In this document: piece after piece, positions 9,283 to 17,443 of the stretch
Layout: each line of letters begins with the position of its first letter
Numbering within the stretch: position 1 is the first letter of the stretch
Assembly (NCBI GenBank): GCA_900319225.1
Contig: ONNV01000010.1
Location: forward strand, 1 to 64,000
Direction: 5' to 3'
Length of the DNA stretch: 64,000 bases
Source of the DNA: an uncultured Prevotellaceae bacterium
GTDB lineage: Bacteria; Bacteroidota; Bacteroidia; Bacteroidales; Bacteroidaceae
Position numbers and translations under genes: made by a program
Notes under the pieces: model-generated
What the model saw: only the letters and a program-made list of their open reading frames with translations
What the model was told of the DNA's origin: nothing
The model's database searches: none

Positions 9283-10143
9283 TTAGTGTTTAATCCTTTT
9301 TACCCTCAACCATATAAGCAGGAACAGGATAACGTTCACAACCGTGTCAAGAATGAAATCTGTCAGTATCAAATGTCTGGATATCCAGGCCATTACAGGA
9401 AACTGTGACAGCATCTCATCAGGGGTCATACCGTTAATGATTCCCTCCTTAAGCACGTCAAAGGCACCCGATGTGATCAAAGGTATGTAAATCATGACCA
9501 ATACCACAGATAGAAGAATCATGCAACCTATAGTCTTGGCTGTCTTTGAAGTCTTGAACAGCAATGCGCCCAGAAGGAATGTCAATACTACCTGAGCGAT
9601 GTCATCGAACATTGTGATGGGATGGGTCAACATAAAATTCTCATCAGACTGAATGGTTTTCATAGTCTGTGCCACACTGTCAAACCTGAATTCATGGATT
9701 GATACAATCAGAGAATCACCACAATTATAGTCAATCATGCACAACACCTGATCCAGTGACAGGTATACGGCAAAGAAAGCCAAAGGCATGAAAATGCAGC
9801 TGATAATGACCATTGAAATGGTCTTCTCCAACGGAGATGCCGGCAGCATAAGGAAATCCGATCCCTCTTTCTTATCGGTAATAAAACCGAACATCTTGGC
9901 CGGTCCCATGGTCAGCACTATAGCTGTAACGAAAAAGAATATGATAACTCGGCCGGCAACAGGCATGCTGTACCATGATCCGTTTAAAACTGACGAGCAA
10001 AGGCCTGCCAGCAGGTATCCTGCAAAACTGAATGCGGCCAGCACAAGTAATGAGATGCCGTATCTGCTGATGGCATTCTTTGTGTCAGTTACAAGGTAAC
10101 GACCAAAACGGTTAAAATTGAAAACATCATTTTTCATAGCCAC
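9283..10143 (-). CDS. ABC-2-like membrane subunit
   Basis: A 286-residue protein with about six hydrophobic segments (for example LLVLAAFSFAGYLLAGL, VIIFFFVTAIVLTMGPA and VVNVILFLLIWLRVK). No sequence motif identifies it, but it lies 6 bases after an ABC ATPase gene and 12 bases before a YtrA-type regulator, which is the standard setting of an ABC-2-type exporter permease. Around residues 65-80, GPAKMFGFITDKKEGSDF followed by MLPASPLEKTIS resembles the conserved early loop of Bacteroidetes permeases of this kind. The likely role is export or envelope-stress detoxification; the substrate is unknown. Confidence 0.7.
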   Translation of the reverse strand: MAMKNDVFNFNRFGRYLVTDTKNAISRYGISLLVLAAFSFAGYLLAGLCSSVLNGSWYSMPVAGRVIIFFFVTAIVLTMGPAKMFGFITDKKEGSDFLMLPASPLEKTISMVIISCIFMPLAFFAVYLSLDQVLCMIDYNCGDSLIVSIHEFRFDSVAQTMKTIQSDENFMLTHPITMFDDIAQVVLTFLLGALLFKTSKTAKTIGCMILLSVVLVMIYIPLITSGAFDVLKEGIINGMTPDEMLSQFPVMAWISRHLILTDFILDTVVNVILFLLIWLRVKRIKH

Positions 10144-10149
10144 TATCCA

Positions 10150-10977
10150 TTACTTGTTAAACATAGCCTTAATCTCTTTCTTGTGCTGCAGCACTGCATT
10201 GAACAGGGCCTCAATATTGACCTTGCTCTCAATGCCGTCAACATTGGGTATTACCTGAATGTTGCCGCCCGGTACCATCTCGGAGTAGAGAGATGTGGGA
10301 TTGACTTCGGATGAATAGTCAAAATAGAGTTTCTGGGCGATTTCATCGAGTGTTGCGTTAAGCAGCACATCCCTGCGGTCCAGGATGATGATGGGGTCGA
10401 TGATTGCCTCCAGGTCACGTGCCTGATGGGTTGAGATGAGCAGCGTGGACTCATCGGAAGTGTACTTGGATACAGCCTTACGGAACTGAGCCTTGGAGGG
10501 GATGTCCAGTCCGTTGGTGGGCTCATCCATAAAGAGGTAACGGGTGTTGCAGGCCAGCGCAAAACTGATGTAGGTCTTCTTGAGCTGACCGTATGACATC
10601 TGGTCCATACGGAACTCCTCATCGGTATCAAATATCTTCATTATCTCCGAGAACTTGGAGATGCTGAAATTCTCCCAGTACTGTCCGTGGTCACGCGCAA
10701 AATCCAGTGCCTTGCGGTGGGGAGCTGCAACCTCATCGGGCAGATAATAGATGTTGGAGAGGAATGAAGGCTTGCGGTCAAACGGATTCTGACCGTCTAC
10801 GTCAATAGTTCCGCTCTCAGGTCTCTTAAGACCGGACAGGAGCGTAAGCAGAGTGGTCTTGCCCACTCCGTTCTCACCCAGAAGACCGTAGATGCGGCCC
10901 TCCTGCAAATCCAAGGAGATGTCTTTCAGTACAACGACGCTGTCATAACTGAATGCAAGATTACTGATCTTAATCAT
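10150..10977 (-). CDS. ABC transporter ATP-binding protein
   Basis: A 275-residue ATPase subunit. Walker A is GENGVGKTT at about residues 34-42. The Q-loop region is present (YYLPDE), and the ABC signature is degenerate: MSYGQLKK instead of LSGGQ. Walker B is YLFMDEPTNGLD, and the switch histidine is in LLISTHQARD. It pairs with the membrane protein downstream to make an exporter at the inner membrane. It is the first gene of the operon, and its promoter overlaps the GntR-type operator at 11017-11050. Degenerate signatures of this sort are common in YtrA-controlled transporters. Confidence 0.9.
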   Translation of the reverse strand: MIKISNLAFSYDSVVVLKDISLDLQEGRIYGLLGENGVGKTTLLTLLSGLKRPESGTIDVDGQNPFDRKPSFLSNIYYLPDEVAAPHRKALDFARDHGQYWENFSISKFSEIMKIFDTDEEFRMDQMSYGQLKKTYISFALACNTRYLFMDEPTNGLDIPSKAQFRKAVSKYTSDESTLLISTHQARDLEAIIDPIIILDRRDVLLNATLDEIAQKLYFDYSSEVNPTSLYSEMVPGGNIQVIPNVDGIESKVNIEALFNAVLQHKKEIKAMFNK

Positions 10978-11016
10978 AATCGTACTTGTTTAATGTGTTG
11001 TTTTCTTTGTCAATAT

Positions 11017-11050
11017 CGGTGTATTAAGTCACTAATACACCGCAAAGATA
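11017..11050 (-). promoter_or_regulatory. Promoter with overlapping GntR/YtrA operator
   Basis: CGGTGTATTA (11017-11026) and TAATACACCG (11033-11042) form a perfect 10-bp inverted repeat with a 6-base spacer. Directly next to it, the minus-strand -7 box TATCTTTG lies at 11043-11050. The repeat therefore covers the expected transcription start of the ABC operon, as expected for a repressor site. Its TGTA-TACA edges fit known YtrA-type operators. The GntR gene of the same operon is the obvious ligand, giving autoregulation. Confidence 0.75.
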
Positions 11051-11122
11051 CTCCCACTTTTTATATCCGCAATATGATTAACACATTTTAACTTGCTCGC
11101 GCGCGGTACTTTATAAGTTAAG

Positions 11123-11164
11123 TGGTCATGACCGGCATTTATAGCGTTTTTATTCATACATTTG
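11123..11164 (+). promoter_or_regulatory. Promoter region of the helicase gene
   Basis: TACATTTG at 11157-11164 is a full -7 match, 26 bases before the ATG at 11190. A perfect 10-bp palindrome GGTCATGACC lies upstream at 11123-11132 and could be a regulator site; no cognate regulator is evident. Confidence 0.5.
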
Positions 11165-11189
11165 CTTCTGAACAGTACTCATTATTACT

Positions 11190-13331
11190 ATGAAAAAAGA
11201 TAACTTGTTTGAACTGGCCGAAAATTACATTTCCCAGACTGGAATATCAGTCTTTCTAACCGGTAGGGCCGGGACCGGTAAGACCACCTTTTTGAAGTAT
11301 ATAGTTGAAAACACTCCTAAACGCTGCGTCGTGCTGGCGCCTACCGGTGTCGCAGCCATAAATGCCGGTGGAGTGACAATCCACTCATTCTTCCAGTTGC
11401 CTCTGTGTCCCTATCTGCCCGATGTCAAGGAACTGGTCACAGAGTACCAGATGCCCGAATCACACAGACAACTGCGTAAGGAGAAACTCAAGATCATCAA
11501 GACTCTAGACCTGCTCATAATAGATGAGATATCAATGGTAAGGGCCGACCTTCTGGACGCGGTTGACGCCGCTATGCGCAAGTACAGGCGTAATGACAAC
11601 CCGTTCGGAGGAGTGCAGGTCCTTATGATAGGCGATGCGCATCAGCTCCCTCCTGTAGTTACGGAGCAGGAGGAACCATGGCTCAAGAAGGTGTATCAGT
11701 CACCGTTTTTCTTTCACTCCAAGGTGTTCAGACGTCTGCAGTATGTGACAATAGAGTTGCAGACAGTCTACAGGCAGTCAGATACCGCGTTCCTGAATAT
11801 CCTGAACAGCATCCGCGGCGGAGTGATGGACAACGCCACATACCGAGAACTCAACAGCAGGTTCGATCCTATGTTTGACCCCGATGACTCAATAACACCG
11901 GCTGGTAGCAAATGGATCAGACTCACCACCCATAACCGACAGGCGGATAACATAAACCAGCAGAAAATGAGCGCGCTCAAGTCACGGCTGCACATATTCT
12001 ACGCAGATATAGAAGGGACATTCCCCGATAACTCGCTCCCTGCCGAAAAGACCCTACAGCTTAAGGAGGGCGCTCAGGTGATGTTCCTGAGGAATGACTC
12101 AAGGGAGGGCCGGTACTACAACGGAAAGATTGCCACAATCACTGAAATTGACGATGAAAACGGCATTACCGTAACGGATGAGAACGGAGATGAGATACAG
12201 GTACCGCGTGAGAAATGGGAGAACATCCAATATGAAATTGATAAGGAGACCAAGGAGATAGTACCCAAGGTTGAAGGTACGTTCATACAATATCCCCTGC
12301 GCGCAGCATGGGCAGTGACAATACACAAAAGCCAGGGACTCACATTTGACCATGTCATAATTGACGCGGCATCGGCATTCAGTTTCGGGCAGGTCTACGT
12401 GGCACTTTCACGTTGCCGCACACTTGAAGGTATCGTTCTAAGCAGCCCCATTTCACAGTCATGCCTGTACAACAACGCCGACGTATCGCAGTTCCATGAC
12501 GAATTCATGCCGGTAAGTGAGATGGAGAGGCAACTGGAATCATCCCGACAGGAGTACTTTATGACGATACTTAAGGAGTGTTTCAGTTTCGGGGAGCTTG
12601 TTAGGCTGTCGGGATGGGCCGGCGGAATATTCCAGAAAGACCTTAAGAGCACCTATCCCGAACAGACCGCCAGAATGGAGGAGTGCCGATGCAAGATACG
12701 CGACATGGAGGAGGTGGCAGTAAAGTTCAGGGCTGAACTGGACAGGATAGGGCCGGACAATCGGGATTACCTTAATGAGAGGATATCCAAGGCATCGGGC
12801 TATTTCCTGCCCATACTGGCCGATGTGGCATCCGTCACAGTACCTGCCATGTCGGTATCGGCAGACAACAAGGATGTGCAGAAAAACCTCTCCGATGCAT
12901 CGGCCGAGCTGCTGCCACAGCTTACCCTGTTCATAGAATGCATGAAAAAGATTACTGAGAGCGGATTCAGCATAGAGATGTATCTCAATACAAGAAACGA
13001 AATAGTCCTCAATGACGGTAAGGGCCGTAAGAAACGTAAGGAGAAGGAGAAAGAGAAGGAGAAGAAAGAAAAGCCTGACATTTCACAGATATATGCCGGC
13101 AACCGTCATCCGGAGCTGATTGTGCCGCTTACCGAGTGGCGAACCGAGCAGTACATGGCACAGAACATCCGGGCATACTGGGTGCTCACGCAACGCACTC
13201 TGCTGGAGATAGCCGATACCTGCCCCACCACAAAGGAGGAACTGCTGGCAGTAAACGGATTCGGACCCGCCAAATGGAAACAGTATGGTGAGGAGATCCT
13301 GGAACTGATTGCCAGGTACAGGAAAGATTAG
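11190..13331 (+). CDS. Pif1/RecD-like helicase with C-terminal HRDC domain
   Basis: A 713-residue superfamily 1B DNA helicase. Walker A is GRAGTGKTT (residues 25-33), motif Ia LAPTGVAAINAGG, Walker B IIDEISM (110-116), motif III GDAHQLPPV and motif VI AWAVTIHKSQG followed by YVALSRCRTLEG. After the helicase core comes a poorly conserved stretch, then a Lys/Glu-only linker near residues 615-630. A C-terminal HRDC nucleic-acid-binding domain (about 640-713, with RTLLEIADTCPTTKEELLAV) completes it. The family unwinds forked DNA and G-quadruplexes; the HRDC fusion is common in Bacteroidetes. Its stop codon TAG overlaps the convergent miaB stop in the shared tetranucleotide TTAG. Confidence 0.92.
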   Translation: MKKDNLFELAENYISQTGISVFLTGRAGTGKTTFLKYIVENTPKRCVVLAPTGVAAINAGGVTIHSFFQLPLCPYLPDVKELVTEYQMPESHRQLRKEKLKIIKTLDLLIIDEISMVRADLLDAVDAAMRKYRRNDNPFGGVQVLMIGDAHQLPPVVTEQEEPWLKKVYQSPFFFHSKVFRRLQYVTIELQTVYRQSDTAFLNILNSIRGGVMDNATYRELNSRFDPMFDPDDSITPAGSKWIRLTTHNRQADNINQQKMSALKSRLHIFYADIEGTFPDNSLPAEKTLQLKEGAQVMFLRNDSREGRYYNGKIATITEIDDENGITVTDENGDEIQVPREKWENIQYEIDKETKEIVPKVEGTFIQYPLRAAWAVTIHKSQGLTFDHVIIDAASAFSFGQVYVALSRCRTLEGIVLSSPISQSCLYNNADVSQFHDEFMPVSEMERQLESSRQEYFMTILKECFSFGELVRLSGWAGGIFQKDLKSTYPEQTARMEECRCKIRDMEEVAVKFRAELDRIGPDNRDYLNERISKASGYFLPILADVASVTVPAMSVSADNKDVQKNLSDASAELLPQLTLFIECMKKITESGFSIEMYLNTRNEIVLNDGKGRKKRKEKEKEKEKKEKPDISQIYAGNRHPELIVPLTEWRTEQYMAQNIRAYWVLTQRTLLEIADTCPTTKEELLAVNGFGPAKWKQYGEEILELIARYRKD

Positions 13332-14656
13332 ACCTCGGTACCCAGAAGTGTGGCTGACGTAGCGTCAGTGATGCGAACTGTAAGGAAATCTCCCGGGCGG
13401 TGACTGCCCTTGTCAAATACTACCGTACGGTTCTGCTCGGTGCGGCCGTAGAGCTGCTGGCGGGAACGTTTTGAGTAGCCCTCGGCCAGGACCTCATACT
13501 CCTTGCCAATACACTCGCGGTTACGTTCCAGCGAGAGCTCGTTCTGCAATGCGATCATCTCATTCAGACGGCGGATCTTGACATCCTCAAGTACATCATC
13601 GGGCAGATGCTTGCTGGCATATGTACCCGGACGCTCCGAGTAGCGGAACATGAATGAGGCGTCATATCGGCACAGGCGCATGAGCGACAGGCTCTCCTGG
13701 TGATCCTCCTCTGTCTCTGAGTGATAACCGGTGAACATATCGGTAGTGAGACCGCAATCGGGGATGATGCGTTTGATTGCATCCACACGCTCCAGATACC
13801 ACTCACGGGTATATTTGCGGTTCATGAGTTTGAGTATGCGGGAGCTGCCGCTCTGGACGGGCAGATGTATGTGACGGCAGATGTTGGGAACATCGGCAAT
13901 TACGTGCAGCGTCTCATCACTCATATCCTTGGGGTGTGATGTGGTGAACCTTACCCTCATATCAGGAACAGCCCGGGCAACCATACGCAGCAACTGCGGG
14001 AAACCTACGGTTGAACCGTCATTCTCAAACTTGTAAGAGTTCACGTTCTGGCCTAGGAGGGTCACTTCCTTGTAACCTTTTTTCTTAAGGTCAAGAACCT
14101 CGTTGAGGATGCTCTGCGGATCACGGCTGCGCTCACGTCCGCGGGTGTAGGGAACTATGCAGTAGTGACAGAAATTGTTGCAGCCGCGCATGATGGATAC
14201 GAATCCGCTTATGCGGTTGCCGCAGATACGCTCCGGAATTATGTCACGGTAAGTCTCGGTGGTGGAGAGTTCCACATCCATCGCTTTATGGCCTGCCTCA
14301 ACCTGAGCCATGAGGTCAGGCAGTGACAGATAGGCATCGGGTCCGCACACAACATCCACGTGATGGTTGTCCGTAAGATCCTCCTTGGTACGCTCTGCCA
14401 TGCAGCCCATTACACCGATGAAAAGGCGGTTTTTTTTCTTTTTCATGGCATACAGGGCCTCCAGACGGTTCCATATCTTCTGCTCGGCGTTCTCACGTAT
14501 GGAGCAGGTGTTCAGGAATATGGCATCGGCCTCATCAATATTGTCAGTAGGCTCATAACCGGCCATGCGCATTATCGATGCTATAACCTCACTGTCGGCC
14601 ACGTTCATCTGGCAGCCGTATGTCTCAATGAAAAGTTTCTTAGTGCTCTCTTCCAT
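13328..14656 (-). CDS. miaB: tRNA-2-methylthio-N6-isopentenyladenosine37 synthase
   Basis: Radical SAM methylthiotransferase that adds a methylthio group to i6A37 of tRNAs reading UNN codons. The protein begins MEESTKKLFIETYGCQMN. Its N-terminal UPF0004 domain supplies three cluster cysteines (the C of YGCQMN, NTCSIREN, GVMGCMAER). The radical SAM motif is CNNFCHYC, followed by IVPYTRGRERSR; a C-terminal TRAM domain ends the protein. An open frame extends 15 codons further upstream to 14701, but a -7 box at 14679-14686 lies inside that extension, so I choose ATG 14656 (442 residues), which matches family N-termini. Confidence 0.95.
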   Translation of the reverse strand: MEESTKKLFIETYGCQMNVADSEVIASIMRMAGYEPTDNIDEADAIFLNTCSIRENAEQKIWNRLEALYAMKKKKNRLFIGVMGCMAERTKEDLTDNHHVDVVCGPDAYLSLPDLMAQVEAGHKAMDVELSTTETYRDIIPERICGNRISGFVSIMRGCNNFCHYCIVPYTRGRERSRDPQSILNEVLDLKKKGYKEVTLLGQNVNSYKFENDGSTVGFPQLLRMVARAVPDMRVRFTTSHPKDMSDETLHVIADVPNICRHIHLPVQSGSSRILKLMNRKYTREWYLERVDAIKRIIPDCGLTTDMFTGYHSETEEDHQESLSLMRLCRYDASFMFRYSERPGTYASKHLPDDVLEDVKIRRLNEMIALQNELSLERNRECIGKEYEVLAEGYSKRSRQQLYGRTEQNRTVVFDKGSHRPGDFLTVRITDATSATLLGTEV

Positions 14657-14678
14657 ATTCCTTTGTGATAAGCGGTTG

Positions 14679-14686
14679 CAAAAGTA
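14679..14686 (-). promoter_or_regulatory. -7 promoter box of miaB
   Basis: Minus strand TACTTTTG is a full TAnnTTTG match, 22 bases before ATG 14656. It decides against the longer open frame starting at 14701. Confidence 0.55.
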
Positions 14687-14725
14687 GTCATTTTCCGTCA
14701 CACACGGAATTACCGGGACGCTCTC

Positions 14726-14756
14726 TTGTTTTTATTTAAGGTTATGGTTAATTTTG
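14726..14756 (+). promoter_or_regulatory. Promoter of the CoA-transferase gene
   Basis: TAATTTTG at 14749-14756 (full -7 match) with TTG at 14726-14728, 20 bases upstream, fits the Bacteroidetes housekeeping promoter. The leader to ATG 14805 is about 40 bases. Confidence 0.65.
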
Positions 14757-14804
14757 CGCCGTTTTTAGTCACTTCCGCGTCAAACAAGTTAAAAACATAT
14801 CATA

Positions 14805-16286
14805 ATGGCTTTCAAGAGAATCACAGCTGCCGAGGCAGCACGTTTTGTAAAGAACGGTGACAACGTAGGTCTGAGCGGATTCACCCCCGCCGGCACCCCC
14901 AAGGCCGTCACCCATGAGATCGGTTTAATGGCCCATGAGCTCCACGAGAAGGGCCAGGAGTTTCAGATCAGCCTTTTCACCGGCGCTTCTACAGGTGATT
15001 CATGTGACGGTATACTGGCACGTGAGCACGCCCTCAAATACCGCGCTCCCTACACCACAAACAAGGATTTCCGTACAGCCGTAAACAACGGTGAAATTGC
15101 CTATAATGACATCAACCTGAGCCACATGGCACAGGAGATGCGTTACGGTTTCTATGGCAAAATCAATATCGGCATCATGGAGGCATTTGACGTGACCGAT
15201 GACGGTAAGATCTGGGTTACCGCCGGTGTGGGTATAGCACCTACAGTGGCCCGTCTGGCTGAGAAGCTCATCATTGAGATCAACGCAGCCCACTCACGCT
15301 GCGCCAAGGGTCTGCATGACATCTATGAACCCGCCGATCCCCCTTACCGCCGCGAGATCCCCATCTACCAGCCCAGCGACCACATCGGCAAGGACTACAT
15401 CCAGGTTGACCCCTCAAAGATTCTGGGTATCGTTGAGGTTAACATACCTGATGAGGCACGCGGTTTCAACGCTCCTGACGAGACTACTCTCCAGATAGGT
15501 CACAACGTGGCCCAGTTCCTTATCTCAGACCTTAAGCGCGGCATCATACCTTCAACTTTCCTGCCCCTGCAGAGTGGTGTAGGTAACGTTGCCAACGCCG
15601 TACTGGGTGCCCTGGGAGAGGATCCTCTGGTTCCTGCATTCCAGATGTACACAGAGGTTATCCAGGATTCAGTGATTGACCTGATGCGTAAGGGACACTG
15701 CAAGTTCGGTTCAAGCTCATCACTGAGCGTAAGTAACGAGACCCTGCAGGGAATCTATGAGGATATGGATTTCTTCAAGGACAAGCTGGTGCTCCGTCCT
15801 ACCGAGATATCAAACAGCCCTGAGGTGGCACGCCGTCTGGGTCTGATTGCGATGAACACCGCCCTTGAGGCCGATATCTACGGAAACGTGAACTCAACTC
15901 ACGTAAGCGGCGTCAAGATGATGAACGGTGTAGGCGGATCAGCTGATTTTACCCGCAACGCATTCATCTCGATATTCAGCTGCCCGTCAGTAGCCAAGGG
16001 TGGCAAGATCAGTGCCATCGTTCCCATGTGTACCCACGTGGACCACAACGAACACAGCGTAAAGGTTCTCATCACCGAGCAGGGTATTGCCGACCTGCGT
16101 GGCAAGTCACCCGCCCAGCGCGCCAAGTGCATCATCGAGAACTGCGTACATCCTGACTACAAGCAGCTCATGTGGGATTACCTCAAGATTGCCGAGAAGG
16201 GTCAGACCAGTCACGCACTTGACAAGGCTTTTGCCCTGCACAAAGCCCTGGCCGAGAAGGGCGACATGCACCTGGCAGAATTCTAA
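14805..16286 (+). CDS. Acetyl-CoA hydrolase / succinyl-CoA:acetate CoA-transferase
   Basis: A 493-residue class I CoA-transferase of the Cat1/AarC type. It moves CoA between acyl-CoA and acetate (or hydrolyses acetyl-CoA), linking succinate/propionate and acetate metabolism of fermentation in the cytoplasm. The oxyanion-loop signature SGVGNVANAV is at residues 257-266, and the likely catalytic glutamate is E284 in MYTEVIQD, by comparison with AarC. Both N- and C-terminal domains are complete (GGSADFTRNAF and HGL-type end region). A single-gene unit with its own promoter. Its TAA stop is the first three bases of the palindromic element at 16284-16406. Confidence 0.93.
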   Translation: MAFKRITAAEAARFVKNGDNVGLSGFTPAGTPKAVTHEIGLMAHELHEKGQEFQISLFTGASTGDSCDGILAREHALKYRAPYTTNKDFRTAVNNGEIAYNDINLSHMAQEMRYGFYGKINIGIMEAFDVTDDGKIWVTAGVGIAPTVARLAEKLIIEINAAHSRCAKGLHDIYEPADPPYRREIPIYQPSDHIGKDYIQVDPSKILGIVEVNIPDEARGFNAPDETTLQIGHNVAQFLISDLKRGIIPSTFLPLQSGVGNVANAVLGALGEDPLVPAFQMYTEVIQDSVIDLMRKGHCKFGSSSSLSVSNETLQGIYEDMDFFKDKLVLRPTEISNSPEVARRLGLIAMNTALEADIYGNVNSTHVSGVKMMNGVGGSADFTRNAFISIFSCPSVAKGGKISAIVPMCTHVDHNEHSVKVLITEQGIADLRGKSPAQRAKCIIENCVHPDYKQLMWDYLKIAEKGQTSHALDKAFALHKALAEKGDMHLAEF

Positions 16287-16406
16287 GGGCACAAAAGGGA
16301 CGGTTCTATCTGTGCCCTTGTGAATTGACTGAAACCAGCATATCATTAAGGGACGGTTCTAGAAATGTCGTAAGGGCACAGAAAGAACCGTCCCTTTTGT
16401 GCCCTT
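16284..16406. repeat. GGGACGGTT-core palindromic element, copy A
   Basis: A perfect 23-bp inverted repeat (16285-16307 with 16384-16406) bounds the element. Each half is itself palindromic around the core: AAGGGCACA - core - TGTGCCCTT at 16285-16319, and the mirror at 16372-16406. A third core copy, AAGGGACGGTTCT, sits between at 16348-16360. The TAA stop of the upstream gene is the element's first triplet. It may act as a terminator for the CoA-transferase gene. It resembles REP/MITE-like miniature elements; no transposase is nearby. Confidence 0.75.
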
Positions 16407-16442
16407 CCTGCTGTGTGCATTTTAAAAAAATCCTTAAAACAC

Positions 16443-16474
16443 TTGACAACCCCTATCTCGGGGTATTATCTTTG
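16443..16474 (+). promoter_or_regulatory. Promoter of the long methyltransferase-ftsX-glycan operon
   Basis: TATCTTTG at 16467-16474 with CTTG at 16443-16446, 20 bases upstream, is a good Bacteroidetes promoter. No further strong promoter or terminator is visible between the genes up to 31569, so it may drive about 15 kb. Confidence 0.65.
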
Positions 16475-16533
16475 CGGTTCTGTTGCGCGTGCCGCGCGTG
16501 CGTGTAATAGGAGTAAGAGATTGTCATCACGGA

Positions 16534-17442
16534 ATGAATTATCAGGATTTTGACCCTTGTCCAATATGCGGAGCGTCAGGACAGACCCCTTACGCCAACT
16601 GCACTGACTTTATGGTCAGCAAGGAGTCATATTACCTGCTCAGATGCCCATCCTGCGGAGTGGTTTACACTCTTGACCCCCCTTCGGAGAATGAGCTGAG
16701 ACGCTATGACAAACTAAGCCTTAAGCTCAAGCTTGGCGATGCGCCCAAGAGTTTGATGGAAAAACTCTATTATCATGTCAGGGCACGCATGCTGCGCAAG
16801 AAAGCAAAGATCATTGAGACTTATGCCTACCGCACAAGCGGATCACTTCTCAACTACGGAGCCAAAACCGGTTATTTCTCACACAGGATGGAGAGGCGCG
16901 GATGGAAAGTGACATCGCTGGAGAGATATCATGAGGAGAGGCTGTTCTCACTTGAGATGTTCCACCACCGCATGATGGATATGTCCGAATTGGACAAACT
17001 GCATGCCGGAACATTTGACGTGATAACCATGTGGCACGTTTTTGAACATATGCATCATCCCCATGAGTTGCTGGACCGTTTCTATGAACTGTTGCGTCCG
17101 GGCGGAGTGCTGGTAATGGCATGTCCCAACATACGTTCCACCGATGCCATGTACTACGGTCCATATTGGGCAGCGTATGATGTACCCAGACACCTGTGGC
17201 ATTTTGATCCTGTATCATTGGCCCAACTGCTACACATGCACGGGTTCACCCTGATGCACCATGAGAGAATGCCATTTGACAGTTTCTACATATCAATCCT
17301 GTCAGAGAAGCATATGAGGCACAAGATGGCGTTCCTGCGTGGAATGTGGGAGGGACTGCGCTCATGGAGGATTTCACTTACCCATCGCGGCAAGAGCAGC
17401 TCACTGATTTACGTATTCAGAAAAAGACAAGAGACAGAATAA
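16534..17442 (+). CDS. Class I SAM-dependent methyltransferase with N-terminal zinc-ribbon
   Basis: A 302-residue protein. Two CxxC pairs (C9/C12 in CPIC and C38/C41 in CPSC) make a probable zinc ribbon, followed by a Methyltransf_23-type Rossmann domain. The SAM loop is LLNYGAKTGYF, a weak version of the usual GxGxG motif, and FDVITMWHVFEHMHHPHELLDRF is the next motif. Related proteins methylate small molecules or glycans; the substrate here is unknown. ATG 16534 is chosen over an open frame starting at 16483 because a promoter box ends at 16474, leaving no room for a longer leader, and because MNYQDFDPCPIC fits the family start. It is the first gene of the operon, one base before ftsX. Confidence 0.82.
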   Translation: MNYQDFDPCPICGASGQTPYANCTDFMVSKESYYLLRCPSCGVVYTLDPPSENELRRYDKLSLKLKLGDAPKSLMEKLYYHVRARMLRKKAKIIETYAYRTSGSLLNYGAKTGYFSHRMERRGWKVTSLERYHEERLFSLEMFHHRMMDMSELDKLHAGTFDVITMWHVFEHMHHPHELLDRFYELLRPGGVLVMACPNIRSTDAMYYGPYWAAYDVPRHLWHFDPVSLAQLLHMHGFTLMHHERMPFDSFYISILSEKHMRHKMAFLRGMWEGLRSWRISLTHRGKSSSLIYVFRKRQETE

Positions 17443-17443
17443 G

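Noticed and set aside
16284-16406. Insertion sequence
   Set aside because: Inverted repeats are present but there is no room for a transposase and none is encoded near any of the three copies; at most a non-autonomous element.
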